From JANQHO01 sp965218075 (lineage in GTDB: Bacteria > Bacteroidota > Bacteroidia > Flavobacteriales > Schleiferiaceae), in NCBI GenBank assembly GCA_965218075.1, contig CBDCJZ010000003.1, positions 1,240,001 to 1,304,000 of the forward strand: 64,000 bases of DNA. The letters are read 5' to 3'. Shown one piece after another: positions 15,526-25,576 of this stretch. The notes beneath the pieces were generated by a model that was given only the letters and a program-made list of their open reading frames with translations, ran no database searches and was not told the DNA's origin. The translations under genes were made by a program, and so were the position numbers. Within the stretch, counting starts at the first letter, position 1. Each line of letters opens with the position of its first letter.

Positions 15526-18500
15526 TTACTGACCTAAATTTAATCTTACGCTAATTCCAAACTGATGAGTAGTAAGTGGATAGGCATTAGTCGTTTTAAA
15601 ACGAGATGAGTTAAGATCATAAAATAGCTTAGCATTAACTCTAGTATTAATTTGATAATCAGCAGATAGCTTAAGGGTTGTTATTTTCTGACCAGCAGTA
15701 ACATTGTCAATTCCTTCAATTATTCTTCGGATAATAGTTATATTGTCTCTAATCCCCACGTCTGCTTTTATTTCCAAGTTTGAAACTGGATTGGTCCGCT
15801 GAGGCCCGAGACGGATGAATTTTAATCTCACATTTTTTATAATATAGCCAGTACCAACCACCCATTCAGTTCCCCTGGTTTCAGTAACCTGAGAGTTGGT
15901 TAAGCCGAGAGTAAGATTGCGGTCTTTCTTATATTCAACTCTAATACTTATATCATTTTTCAGCTTTACATTTACTCCAAGTAAAGGTACAAATTGCTCA
16001 TTTAAAGTAACGGAGGTTATTTGATGTTCCGGCAAGATATCTCCATTATTATTAAGTCCTATAGTGTCCGGGTCACTACCGTAATCTTCCAGGAATTGCT
16101 GATACAATAAATTAGTGGAGATATTCCCTACCGAATAGGTGGAGCGGTATAAATGATTAAGAGTAATACCACTCAAATATTGTTTAATCCACTTTAGCTT
16201 ACTCAAGCCATCATAGGTTAACTGCCAGTTTGGAATAGGTATATCCCGAATCACCTCGGTTGAGTAACCTTCTACATTTCTGCCTGAATAAGCTGCTAGA
16301 AAAGCCGGTATAAGAACATCCTGTGAAGTATAGCTAAAATACCGATATCCATAATTAGAACTATCAGGATTGCCAACGGGTTCTGCCAGTATATAATTCG
16401 GATTTTTTCGGGCATATTCTTCTGCCCGAGTGCGTGATACTACTCTGCGGTTTTTCAGAAATCTTTCATAGAACACCGAAGAATAATCAGGTCCTTTTAA
16501 ATTCTCAAAAGCGGTGAATATAGCAAGCCAACTGATGTTAAAGTTTTGAGTCTCAAAGGTATTCTGGCTTTCAAACTGTCCTGACGTTTTATTATACCTA
16601 TAAAACTCCGTTATATTGCTATTAAAAGACCGATTTGCTGTTAATATTACTCTTAAGTCATTCAAAGGCTGCAATGTTGTTCGTGCATTAATGTTGTTGC
16701 TGAAAGTTTTAGTGTATTGCTGGTTTTGCAAAGGTGTGGTCACCAACCAGTTATTGTCTCTAGCTATTTCCCTTATGTCAGCCTGACTACCTACAGTAAA
16801 CCAAAAGCCTGGAGCAAAGTTCTTAGTTCTCATACTCATCCCCATTAATTTGGGTAATGGTTTAAATCCGGGTAATAAGGTTCCTTGGCTTTCAGAAATA
16901 TTCAATGAGGCATTGTGAGCAATCATCAGAGTTCGGGCAGCAATAACCAAGACCTTATCAAAAAATGTTTCTTCTTGAACTTCTTTTTCCTGTTCGATTC
17001 TGGCTTTGCCCGGTCTCCGCAAGGTTTGCTCTCTTCGTCTACTCCGCCGGTTTTGTCTTCTCGAATTTACTTTTTTGAGGTAGGGGATTTTATTATACAG
17101 AGCAATAAAGTTAAGCGTATTGTTTAGTTGCAGATTTCTATTGTTTTGTATAGTATTACCGAAATTCAGAGTGTCATGGCCATTTAATACCTGAAGGGAA
17201 TTAGATGTCCAATCATAATCACCGGTATAGCGTGCAGACACATTGGCAAAATCCAAATAAGGCAGTTTATTTACAGGAACCTGCCAGTTAATATTGACTG
17301 CTTGGTGGTACTGAGTTGGCCTGCCAAAATCTTTGAGGTTTTTCTTAATCACAGTTAGATTGGAATCAGTTGATGCAGGTCCTTCGAGTTCATCGATTCG
17401 AGTATTCATCCGGGCATTGAAGTCCAGCTTTAAAGACCTTGTAATATCATAGAGCAAGCTATATTGTCTGTTGAAGGTAAAAGATTTATTGTAGGTAGTA
17501 GGAAGATCGATAGTGGGATTATCGGTATTCCGCATTTGTACCTCATTGTAGAAGCGATTTAATGTTCCTATTGTCGTAAAATTTCTGGGGTAATAATAAA
17601 AGTTAAATTCCCTCATAATGGCTAGATTTTTATTTTGCAGCCAACTTATATTTTTAAGAGGTTCTACTATTTTAGGTCTGGTTTGGTATGAATAATTCAC
17701 GCTACTCAAATAGTCTACTCTTCTGTCGAAAACCACATTGATATTTCTTCTGAAAATCTCGCTAAAAGAGTAGGTGGTGCTAAAGTTTTCAATATCATAG
17801 ATCTGAGGATTTTTTCGGCCCTCACTCCTACCGCCACTTTTATTAGTACGTTCTTTTCTTACGTTAGTAAAATTGATCGATCGCCGGCGAGTGTAGTTTT
17901 GAGCTATTTTTTTCAATTCCTTTTTTCCCTGGTTGGTCTCGAGGTTTTCCAAGGCATCATCAAACTCAATATCGGGATCTAAGGGGTTAAATTGAGGGTC
18001 ATGCCACTCTTCGCTAATTCCAAAGAACACAGGAATTCTCAAACCATAGTCTTTCGGGAAGAATTTACCCAACTCAAAGCTCGACTGCAGGTCGTAGGCG
18101 TAGATCTGCTCTTTTTGCCTTTCTGTTGCACTTTGGTCAAGATTCCCAAAACCAATAGTACTCATTCTCCCACTGAGGGAAACATTAGCAAAGTCTGCCA
18201 GCTTAGTTGCTACCCTAGCGTTAGCAGCCCAACCTCCTCTTTCGTCAAATTCCGTAAGTCTCAATTCGTTAACCCATACTTCAGCACTTTTACTAAGTCC
18301 GTCATCATCATCATCAGCCAATCTTTTTCCTGGGTTTCGGATACCGATCATTATTGTGCGAACATTACTCAGATTAGGAGCTCCAACTACAGTTACGCTG
18401 GCACGGCCCCTATTGACTTTGTAAGGTTCATTAATAACTTTTCCACTCTCTCTGTAATACCTGTTCCTGGCCAGTTTAACTTCCTTTAAAAGACTGAGAG

Positions 18501-21500
18501 TAAAATCCACTTCGTTGTCAGAAGGCCAGATTTCATTTTTATTGGAAGTATTCCAGGGGGTTTTTTTGAGAGGGATTTCATATTCATAAAAGTTTTGGGT
18601 ATAATCACTACCTAATCTTATAAAAAGATTGATATCACCATCATTCAGATCTTCGTCAAATTCTCCGGCTGATTCTGCATGGGCAAACATTTTGAGACGA
18701 TTGTATGTACGCATATCAAAATTGATATTCCGAAACACCGCTCGAGCACTACCGTCCTCAAGATTTACTACCCTCAGAGATAATGATTGCTCATTCTGCT
18801 GCTGGGCATTGGTACTTCCATAGAATACTTGGCGATCTATACCCGGAGGTAATACATAAGGAACTGGTATTCGATTTCCATTCTGCTCAATGTTTATTGC
18901 GTTAACCTCAAAAACAGTTTGATCGTCTTCCTCATCATCTGCAAAATCGTCCTTGATTTCGTCGAGGCTAAACCGATATCTTCTCCACTCTCCTCTCACT
19001 AACTCCAAATGCGCAAAACGAACTACTACTGGCTCAGAGAAGCCTTTGAGAAACATCCTTATAAAACGCATAGACCTGAAATCACCAATAAGCCCGATAC
19101 GATCATCGGGATTGAAGATTGGAATCTTAAATTGTATCCATCGTGCAACAAGGCGTTTACCATTAGGTTGTTCTGGAGTTTGTACATTATCGTAAATATC
19201 TGTGATATAATTTCGTCCCACCTTTTGAAGGTCTCTTTTACGAAGACTTATTCTATATTGATAGTAAGATTCAATTTTACTAAGGGTTTGATCCCGATTA
19301 ATATCTTCAATGTTCGGCAAATTGGTAGCAAATGCCGACACCCCACCGATTTGGATGGGATTACTATTTCCATCTGGGTTGTTGAAATTTTTGTAACGCT
19401 CTAAGATGTCTGCATTGACCTGATCTAGGCGCGATCCGCGATAATATTCAAAATTATCCGAACTGGGGTCTAAGCTAGCTTGCTGGTACGCATTAGAGCT
19501 GGCCCCATACTGGACTTCTATTCTTTGAAGGTATGATTCTTTAAGGTCATCTGGTTTCCAGCTTGTTTCCTGATTGTCATTTAAAAGATCATATCCCACA
19601 TCTTGCATTGAGCGGGCTGAAGCATCATTATCAAAGGAGATAACCAGGGGTCTGATCTTAGGCACATACCCCCAAAAAGTAGAATCCAACTGATTCAGAT
19701 CGCCATTTATAGGAATTCCGTTTTCTACTGCCTGTTTCCCATCTTTAAGAATATCTTCGGATATACTTCCGAGATTAAAATATAAATCCCCACCGGGATG
19801 ATTGGGATTTTCCAAATAGGGATCCAGTATCCAAAACTGGATAAATTCAATGTTTTGTTCTTCAAAGTTGGTGGTAGTCAAGTTGCGCATTATTCCACCC
19901 CAACGAGATTGAGGTCGATTAAGAATGCCCTCTTCGTTAATACCTCCTGAAACTCCCGCAACTCCTTCTACATCATAATTATAAGGCCCTCTTTCATTAG
20001 GGTAAAATGCAAGGTCAAGCATAGCTATATTTCTAACCTGGGAATTGCTCAGGCTCAGGTTTGGGAAAACCTCTTTTACTAATACTTCTCTCACGTATTG
20101 ACCAGATTGAAGATCCTTGTTATCGCGTATATTGTCCGGTGTTCTATTATCACTTCGATGAAAGAGAGGGTCAATATTATACCAAGCTAGTTTAGCACGA
20201 TTGTAACCCGACTCAATCCCATTATAGGATGCTTCGGAAAATTTTTCAGCTTGATTTTCAGGTGTGCTAGCTAACTGCCAAGCATTGGGATTTTTTATAT
20301 CAATACTAGTTTGACTGCTTTCAAAATCGTCTAAATAAGTAGTTGCTTCCCCTTCAATCTTAATCCCTCGAGGAGAGCCTGGCATTAAGCGGGCAAATTC
20401 TCCCTGTACGGTAAGATTCGACTTTTCTTTGGTTCCTATAAAGGGAATAGCATCTATCATTCGGGTTAGATAAGGAGTCTCTTTGGTATAAGTTCCATTG
20501 AACCCTACTATAGTGTTCGAAATAGGCTCATCGCCGATATTTACCTTTTGAGTAAGTGGTCTTTCGTGAAGATGAAGCATAGCTGCTCCAAAGTTTAGGT
20601 TTTCGTTGAATCGATAATCTGCGTTTATTCCCATAAAATTTTTGGTCTGAAGGCCGAAAAGAACATTATTTTCAAAATCTACCTTTATAGGTGTCGCAGA
20701 GTTCAAAATACCTTCATCTAAAATTTTTATTCGGCCTAGATTATAATTGACTGTGTATTGAACATTTTCCTGAAGCTTGATTCCTCCTGCCGTTACAGTT
20801 ACCGATCCTCGAGGAATATTAAAAGCATTTAGCTGTATTTCACTACTGGAAGACGACTTAAACTGTCCTTTTAGAAGGAACTTATTCAGCCTGGTTTCGT
20901 TTTGAGCTCTAAAACGGGTTGAGTCGTAAAGTTCTTGGAAAACATATTTTTCTCTTGCTGCATCATCGGTTAGTTTCTTAAAAAGGTTTTGACCAAATGG
21001 TTCCACTACTGGGAAAATAATCCGGCCATTTTGTGAATTGATAGTGGCTCCTGAAATGAAATCGAAAAAGCCATCGGGCTGTGGGTCATTATTGTTGTTC
21101 AAACGGTCTAGCTCCATTACTCTAAGAAGGAGTTCATTCTTAAGGTTGCCATCCGGCAGAAAGGGAATCGGAGTTCCAGTTTCATCGTTTTGATAGAGAA
21201 CCTGTAATCTGAAATCTTCTCGGTTTACTTGGAAGGCATTAAGGGAATAAATGTTTTTCATCATTAAATCCCACATAGGAGCTTTTACATTTAGAATAGT
21301 GCTTTTGAGCATCTTAACCAATAAGGTTTGGGGCGGAGCAATTCCATCAGTAGAGAATTCTCCTACCTGATAGGTTCTCCCTCCGGCAGTAAACTGAAAA
21401 GCCACAGCTAATACTTCATCTTGATTAAGTGAACCGTTAAGTGAAATATAGCCTAATTGGGAATGGTAAGTAAATTCTGATGGCTTTAATCTACGGGCAT

Positions 21501-22824
21501 TGGCCAGTTCAATATATTCTATGGCTTCCTGAAAACCTACCCCCTTTAGGGATGAGCTTACCCGAGAAATTTCACGAATACCGGGGTAGTCACTCTCTAG
21601 AGTGATTGGGTTCAGTTCATTGCTCTTATTGTCAGGAAAATGCTGGGGGATGGCATTGTCAAAGATATTAGGTCCGGGTAGGTTGGCAGAATTGTTTCTG
21701 TAAGCATCGCTTTCCCTTTCTCCCAAGTCCATAAAGGCAACGATGTTTCTAGCATTTTCCGTAATCTGTCGAGTATTGGTTACCCATACCTCAACTTTGG
21801 TTATTTGTATGGGAGAGGTAAGATTGGGAGGAATTGACAAGTACTGCTCGTAATTGCCCCTAAAAAACTGCGATAAAAAGAAGTGACGATTAGCTTCATA
21901 CTGATCTCCCCAAATGGTAAACTCCCTGGCGGTAGCTCCACCTTGGATATTCACAGAGGAGGATTGACTTCTTTGATTTGAAACAACTCCGGTTAAAGTC
22001 AGTTTTCCAAACTGGAATTGCCCCTTCACTCCAAATAGACTTTGAGCCCCATTGATAAGAGATAAGTTAAGAGGTAAACTTACATTACCCATCTCTACTT
22101 TCTTCACTATATCATCTTCATCACCCGTAAATTCAACTTTCATCTGGTTTTCAAAGCTAAAAGTAGCTTCTGTATCGTAATTAGTAGACAGCCTGAGTTT
22201 TTCACCGATTTTTCCAGTTACATTCATTTGAATGCGCTGATCAAAGTCGAAAGTAAAAGTGCTTCGGTTACGTTCAGGAATAACGGGATTGTCTATTTTT
22301 TGTAGCCTGCCTCCAAAAAGCAGTTCTGCATATCCCTGAGGTCTTATGTCAATAGTATTGCTTCCAAATATTCGATTGAAAAACTGGCTGTTGACTCGTA
22401 TTTGTGGAATAAGCCAATTACCTGGGTTCCGACCCTCAGTTGCAGTTGTGTTCTCATTTTGATTTTTAGTGCTCCAGTAATTTGCCACTTGCTTCCGGTC
22501 TATATAATCTTTGTATTCGTCAGCATCCATAAACATAGGTGGCTTAGATATGAGCCCTCCTATTTTTTGACTGATGATATATTGTCTGGTCTCAGAATCA
22601 TATTCTACTTCTCGACTATAATTTGCAGGATTGTTTAAATACAGCCCCCCTGATTCGTCGTCAAAAGGATAAGGTAAGGTGTCTTTATCGGACGTGTCAG
22701 TAGGAGCTGAAAAATTGTCCGAAATAGAGAGATTGTAATATCTCTTGCCCGTAGAGGTCGAAAGAATAAATATTAATCCGCCCAGCACTACCGAGCTCAA
22801 TATCCTCACCTCACTTTTCAGCAT
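15526..22824 (-). CDS. sprA: type IX secretion translocon, outer-membrane protein SprA/Sov
   Basis: The very large outer-membrane barrel through which type IX cargo leaves the cell. It has 2432 residues, close to the roughly 2400 of characterised SprA proteins. An N-terminal signal segment (about 1-25) precedes a long periplasm-facing region with barrel strands, for example GNWLIPQIRVNSQFFNRIFG, then FGVKGQFQFGKLTLTGVVSN, and EGEATTYLDDFESSQTSID. The C-terminus ends in a strand pattern (HQFGISVRLNLGQ). Its ATG overlaps the ruvA stop (TAATG), the ruvA-sprA arrangement known from Flavobacteria. It is the export machine for the cargo array at 40.9-64 kb. Confidence 0.96.
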   Translation of the reverse strand: MLKSEVRILSSVVLGGLIFILSTSTGKRYYNLSISDNFSAPTDTSDKDTLPYPFDDESGGLYLNNPANYSREVEYDSETRQYIISQKIGGLISKPPMFMDADEYKDYIDRKQVANYWSTKNQNENTTATEGRNPGNWLIPQIRVNSQFFNRIFGSNTIDIRPQGYAELLFGGRLQKIDNPVIPERNRSTFTFDFDQRIQMNVTGKIGEKLRLSTNYDTEATFSFENQMKVEFTGDEDDIVKKVEMGNVSLPLNLSLINGAQSLFGVKGQFQFGKLTLTGVVSNQRSQSSSVNIQGGATAREFTIWGDQYEANRHFFLSQFFRGNYEQYLSIPPNLTSPIQITKVEVWVTNTRQITENARNIVAFMDLGERESDAYRNNSANLPGPNIFDNAIPQHFPDNKSNELNPITLESDYPGIREISRVSSSLKGVGFQEAIEYIELANARRLKPSEFTYHSQLGYISLNGSLNQDEVLAVAFQFTAGGRTYQVGEFSTDGIAPPQTLLVKMLKSTILNVKAPMWDLMMKNIYSLNAFQVNREDFRLQVLYQNDETGTPIPFLPDGNLKNELLLRVMELDRLNNNNDPQPDGFFDFISGATINSQNGRIIFPVVEPFGQNLFKKLTDDAAREKYVFQELYDSTRFRAQNETRLNKFLLKGQFKSSSSSEIQLNAFNIPRGSVTVTAGGIKLQENVQYTVNYNLGRIKILDEGILNSATPIKVDFENNVLFGLQTKNFMGINADYRFNENLNFGAAMLHLHERPLTQKVNIGDEPISNTIVGFNGTYTKETPYLTRMIDAIPFIGTKEKSNLTVQGEFARLMPGSPRGIKIEGEATTYLDDFESSQTSIDIKNPNAWQLASTPENQAEKFSEASYNGIESGYNRAKLAWYNIDPLFHRSDNRTPDNIRDNKDLQSGQYVREVLVKEVFPNLSLSNSQVRNIAMLDLAFYPNERGPYNYDVEGVAGVSGGINEEGILNRPQSRWGGIMRNLTTTNFEEQNIEFIQFWILDPYLENPNHPGGDLYFNLGSISEDILKDGKQAVENGIPINGDLNQLDSTFWGYVPKIRPLVISFDNDASARSMQDVGYDLLNDNQETSWKPDDLKESYLQRIEVQYGASSNAYQQASLDPSSDNFEYYRGSRLDQVNADILERYKNFNNPDGNSNPIQIGGVSAFATNLPNIEDINRDQTLSKIESYYQYRISLRKRDLQKVGRNYITDIYDNVQTPEQPNGKRLVARWIQFKIPIFNPDDRIGLIGDFRSMRFIRMFLKGFSEPVVVRFAHLELVRGEWRRYRFSLDEIKDDFADDEEDDQTVFEVNAINIEQNGNRIPVPYVLPPGIDRQVFYGSTNAQQQNEQSLSLRVVNLEDGSARAVFRNINFDMRTYNRLKMFAHAESAGEFDEDLNDGDINLFIRLGSDYTQNFYEYEIPLKKTPWNTSNKNEIWPSDNEVDFTLSLLKEVKLARNRYYRESGKVINEPYKVNRGRASVTVVGAPNLSNVRTIMIGIRNPGKRLADDDDDGLSKSAEVWVNELRLTEFDERGGWAANARVATKLADFANVSLSGRMSTIGFGNLDQSATERQKEQIYAYDLQSSFELGKFFPKDYGLRIPVFFGISEEWHDPQFNPLDPDIEFDDALENLETNQGKKELKKIAQNYTRRRSINFTNVRKERTNKSGGRSEGRKNPQIYDIENFSTTYSFSEIFRRNINVVFDRRVDYLSSVNYSYQTRPKIVEPLKNISWLQNKNLAIMREFNFYYYPRNFTTIGTLNRFYNEVQMRNTDNPTIDLPTTYNKSFTFNRQYSLLYDITRSLKLDFNARMNTRIDELEGPASTDSNLTVIKKNLKDFGRPTQYHQAVNINWQVPVNKLPYLDFANVSARYTGDYDWTSNSLQVLNGHDTLNFGNTIQNNRNLQLNNTLNFIALYNKIPYLKKVNSRRQNRRSRRREQTLRRPGKARIEQEKEVQEETFFDKVLVIAARTLMIAHNASLNISESQGTLLPGFKPLPKLMGMSMRTKNFAPGFWFTVGSQADIREIARDNNWLVTTPLQNQQYTKTFSNNINARTTLQPLNDLRVILTANRSFNSNITEFYRYNKTSGQFESQNTFETQNFNISWLAIFTAFENLKGPDYSSVFYERFLKNRRVVSRTRAEEYARKNPNYILAEPVGNPDSSNYGYRYFSYTSQDVLIPAFLAAYSGRNVEGYSTEVIRDIPIPNWQLTYDGLSKLKWIKQYLSGITLNHLYRSTYSVGNISTNLLYQQFLEDYGSDPDTIGLNNNGDILPEHQITSVTLNEQFVPLLGVNVKLKNDISIRVEYKKDRNLTLGLTNSQVTETRGTEWVVGTGYIIKNVRLKFIRLGPQRTNPVSNLEIKADVGIRDNITIIRRIIEGIDNVTAGQKITTLKLSADYQINTRVNAKLFYDLNSSRFKTTNAYPLTTHQFGISVRLNLGQ

Positions 22825-23399
22825 TATATTCTTTTCAATGCGGTCTTAATCAGCTCTTCCAGTGATATGGAAGGGTTTTCTTTCAGAATTACATCGAGCA
22901 CTCTGCTGGTTACTTTAACGGAATATCCGAGTACTTCCAAAGCTGACGTCGCCTCTCCCATATTTGACATCGGCATAGCAGAAACCATCGTTGACTCGAT
23001 TAAACGGATGCTATCTTTTAAATCAACTATAATTCGCTGTGCTGTTTTGGCTCCTATTCCTTTAATAGATTTTAACATACTTACATCTTCTTTCGCTATA
23101 CAGGTAGAAATCTCATCTGGTCTCAGGCTGCTTAAAATAACTCTAGCTGTATTAGCACCAACCCCTGAAACGGAAATTAATGACTTAAAAACCTGTCTTT
23201 CATCTTCTTCGTAAAAACCATATAGAACTTGTGAGTCTTCCTTGTAAATGGGATGAGTTAGTAAATATATCTCTTTGGATTTTGCTAATTTCGAATAAGT
23301 GTTTAAACTTATATTTACATTATACCCTATCCCGTTACACTCTATTATGGCATAAGTCGGGTTCAATTCTGTCAATTTGCCTCTGAGATGATGAATCAT
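22824..23399 (-). CDS. ruvA: Holliday junction DNA helicase subunit RuvA
   Basis: RuvA binds Holliday junctions and loads the RuvB motor. It has 191 residues: an N-terminal OB domain (MIHHLRGKLTELNPTYAIIE), two helix-hairpin-helix motifs (SVSGVGANTARVILSSL and SIKGIGAKTAQRIIVDL), and a C-terminal RuvB-binding helix bundle ending ELIKTALKRI. The gene reads directly into sprA with overlapping stop and start, so both probably share the promoter at 23459-23488. Confidence 0.96.
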   Translation of the reverse strand: MIHHLRGKLTELNPTYAIIECNGIGYNVNISLNTYSKLAKSKEIYLLTHPIYKEDSQVLYGFYEEDERQVFKSLISVSGVGANTARVILSSLRPDEISTCIAKEDVSMLKSIKGIGAKTAQRIIVDLKDSIRLIESTMVSAMPMSNMGEATSALEVLGYSVKVTSRVLDVILKENPSISLEELIKTALKRI

Positions 23400-23458
23400 G
23401 GAAATGGGCTGATTTTAAGCTCGTTTAATTTTGCAGACTAGCTCAAATCAAAGAACGC

Positions 23459-23488
23459 CAAAAGTAGAAGTTTCATATATGGTGCAAA
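23459..23488 (-). promoter_or_regulatory. promoter for ruvA-sprA
   Basis: On the minus strand TTTG (23488-23485), an 18-bp spacer and TACTTTTG (23466-23459), an exact TAnnTTTG. It lies 60 bp before the ruvA ATG. The rest of the gap from 23489 to about 23690 shows no gene. Confidence 0.52.
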
Positions 23489-23691
23489 CAAAAAGCTGTG
23501 TTTCAATGACACGGACGGAGGTTAGAATATGTTATTTTATTGAAAATTAAGGGTCGTGATTAGCTTAAGTAACCATATTCTAAGATTTTTCAACAATGTT
23601 ATATAACACTTTTAAGATTACTCTCCCAAAAACCGCTTTCTTTCCGGATGTAATGATAGTAAAAATCTGTTTTTATATCCCTCCAAACTAA

Positions 23692-23728
23692 TTGGGTCAC
23701 AACTAGTTTAGAAAAGACAATATCTTTG
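23692..23728 (+). promoter_or_regulatory. candidate promoter for the BadF-type kinase gene
   Basis: TATCTTTG (23721-23728) is an exact -7 match 16 bp before the ATG. The nearest -33-like element is TTGG at 23692, with a rather long 25-bp spacer. Confidence 0.4.
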
Positions 23729-23744
23729 TAACTAATCAGGACCC

Positions 23745-24596
23745 ATGATTTTTATAGCCGATAGTGGTTCGACAAAGTGCAATGCTGTTTTTCTAGACAA
23801 ATCTGGAAACATTATCTCCAAAATAGAAACAATAGGGTTTAATCCTCTTTTTCACAGTTCTGAATGGATCAAAAGTAAACTGGTAAAGGTCCCTGAAATA
23901 AATAGTTTTGGGACTAAAGTAACCCGAGTATTTTTTTATGGAGCAAGCTGTTCCTCCCCTGCGAGAAATTCAATCGTCAGTAGCAGTCTTAAATATCATT
24001 TCCCCAATGCTGAAATTGAAGTTAATCACGATATTTTGGCCAGCGCTTATGCCGTATACCAAGGAGAACCTGTTACTAGCTGCATACTGGGTACTGGTTC
24101 TAGCAGTGCGTTTTTTGATGGGAAAAAATTGACCATAGGAACCCCTTCTTTGAGTTATATTTTAGGAGATGAAGGTTCTGCTTCTCACATAGGTAAACTG
24201 GTTTTAGCTTCCTATTTTTATGGACAAATGCCTGCCGAAGCTGAACAGGAGTTTAAAAACACTTATCATTTATCTCTGAATGATCTTCTAAACAAAGTTT
24301 ACGCCCCATCTGGTGCAAACGTATTTATAGGTGGCTTCGCTGCATTTGCAGGAAAACATTCCCAAAATTCGTTCTTTAGGGAAATGATTTCTTCTTGTTT
24401 TGATCAGTTTTTAGAAATCCACGTTTTGAACTTTTCTATATCAAGAGAAGCCCCGGTAGGTTTTACGGGTTCTATTGCCTACTATTTCCGAGATATTTTG
24501 AAGAATCGATTAAAAAAATACCATTTAAGAGAAGGCGTAATCATTCAAAAACCTTTGGACAACTTAATTAGCTATCACAAAGAGTATAGAATGTAA
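23745..24596 (+). CDS. BadF/BadG/BcrA/BcrD-type ATPase, probable N-acetylglucosamine kinase
   Basis: ASKHA-fold kinase of 283 residues, similar in size and motifs to the bacterial N-acetylglucosamine kinase-like proteins of Bacteroidota. Phosphate-1 loop: ADSGSTKCNAVF (Asp6, Gly8, Ser9, Thr10). Phosphate-2 loop: CILGTGSSSAFF. Then a conserved ILGDEGSASHIGKLVL and a late adenosine region VGFTGSIAYYF. The substrate is not proven by sequence; an amino-sugar is the usual assignment. It stands alone with its own promoter and diverges from ruvA. Confidence 0.85.
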   Translation: MIFIADSGSTKCNAVFLDKSGNIISKIETIGFNPLFHSSEWIKSKLVKVPEINSFGTKVTRVFFYGASCSSPARNSIVSSSLKYHFPNAEIEVNHDILASAYAVYQGEPVTSCILGTGSSSAFFDGKKLTIGTPSLSYILGDEGSASHIGKLVLASYFYGQMPAEAEQEFKNTYHLSLNDLLNKVYAPSGANVFIGGFAAFAGKHSQNSFFREMISSCFDQFLEIHVLNFSISREAPVGFTGSIAYYFRDILKNRLKKYHLREGVIIQKPLDNLISYHKEYRM

Positions 24597-24626
24597 GGCC
24601 TCTACAGGAAGCTAAAGCTGTTGAGA

Positions 24627-25037
24627 CTAGCAATATTCGTCAAACGCTTGAGTCAGATTTTCAGCTATCATTTCCGCTTGTCTCCCTTCGATGTGATGAC
24701 GTTCTACCATATGCACCAATTCTCCGTTTTTAAACAATCCGATGCAAGGAGAAGAAGGAGGAAAAGGAGACATTAAAGAACGGGCTTTAGCTACTGCTTC
24801 CCGGTCATTTCCAGCAAAAGCAGTGATCATACAATCGGGAACTTTTTTGTTTTCCATTGCCAACTTAACTGCTGGTCGAGCACTGGTTGCAGAACAACCA
24901 CAAACCGAATTAATTACTAATAATGTGGTTCCTTCCCTTTTTATATTATCTTCGACATCTTGAGGGCTACGGGTTTCCATCATTCCAATTGAAGTGAGTT
25001 CTTCACGCATAGGAGCTACTAAATCTTCTGGATACAT
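24627..25037 (-). CDS. BrxA/BrxB-family bacilliredoxin
   Basis: Thioredoxin-fold protein of 136 residues in the YphP/YqiW family. The active-site CxC is present as NSVCGCSATSARPA (Cys46, Cys48). In Firmicutes these proteins remove bacillithiol from proteins; in Bacteroidota the thiol partner is less clear, so the name is by family. The gene is monocistronic and faces the kinase gene tail to tail. Confidence 0.9.
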   Translation of the reverse strand: MYPEDLVAPMREELTSIGMMETRSPQDVEDNIKREGTTLLVINSVCGCSATSARPAVKLAMENKKVPDCMITAFAGNDREAVAKARSLMSPFPPSSPCIGLFKNGELVHMVERHHIEGRQAEMIAENLTQAFDEYC

Positions 25038-25080
25038 TGTGATTTTATTTTTATATACTTATTTTTATGTATTCTCAATG

Positions 25081-25088
25081 CAAAAGTA
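25081..25088 (-). promoter_or_regulatory. -7 element for the bacilliredoxin gene
   Basis: On the minus strand TACTTTTG, an exact TAnnTTTG, lies 43 bp upstream of the ATG. No convincing -33 element was found. Confidence 0.35.
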
Positions 25089-25234
25089 AACAAAACTATT
25101 CTCGTCTAGCTAATGTAGTATAGCCGTACTTTAATATTTGTAATTGTTAGGATAATAGTCAGGTGGTAGGGATCCCCCCACGTAATGTATTCTAAATCAT
25201 CATCTTCTTTCGGCTGTCTCTGCCATTTTATCAG

Positions 25235-25342
25235 CTAGGCTTGTTCTAAAACAAGTCCGCCCATAACTGCTTTCTCTTTTCCCAATAGTTCTCTGACCAT
25301 AGCTGGGTTTACTTGTTTACCCGTTTTAACTGAAAATACCAT
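25235..25342 (-). pseudogene. fragment resembling a DNA methyltransferase C-terminal region
   Basis: A 35-residue frame reads MVFSVKTGKQ, VNPAMVRELLGKEKAVMGGL, VLEQA. The pattern of a ...GK.VNPAMVREL.G..E...MG segment is reminiscent of the restriction-endonuclease-like tail of some site-specific DNA methylases. The rest of such a gene is absent, and it abuts an IS1595 fragment, so this is a scrap. The family assignment is tentative. Confidence 0.35.
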
Positions 25343-25351
25343 CTCCCCGCC

Positions 25352-25422
25352 TTATACTCTCTAAATGTTTTATGCAACTTTCTTCTGATTGGAAACTACT
25401 TGAGCAATTTAAGCGTATCCAT
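25352..25422 (-). pseudogene. second IS1595 transposase fragment (N-terminal end)
   Basis: On the minus strand MDTLKLLK, a stop in place of one lysine, then FP and, after a frameshift, SCIKHLESIR-like bases match the start of the transposase relic at 14949 closely at nucleotide level. Only about 70 bp remain before the sequence switches to the methylase-like scrap. Confidence 0.6.
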
Positions 25423-25523
25423 TTTCTATGCTGTTTTGTACACGCAAATAGTAACGCAAATAGTATATATAAAATTAAGCCTCTAACTTAAACTATAAGA
25501 ATTTACGAAATAATTTACATGTT

Positions 25524-25550
25524 TTAGTTGGATTAGTTGGATTAGTTGGA
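25524..25550 (+). repeat. three tandem copies of a 9-bp unit
   Basis: TTAGTTGGA is repeated three times without change. The last copy supplies the TTGG that acts as the -33 element of the promoter at 25546-25576. Confidence 0.75.
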
Positions 25551-25576
25551 TCCAAATACAATGATCTATATATTTG
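25546..25576 (+). promoter_or_regulatory. promoter for the outer-membrane barrel gene
   Basis: TTGG (25546-25549), a 19-bp spacer and TATATTTG (25569-25576), an exact TAnnTTTG, 44 bp upstream of the ATG. The -33 box lies in the last copy of the 9-bp tandem repeat. Confidence 0.52.
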
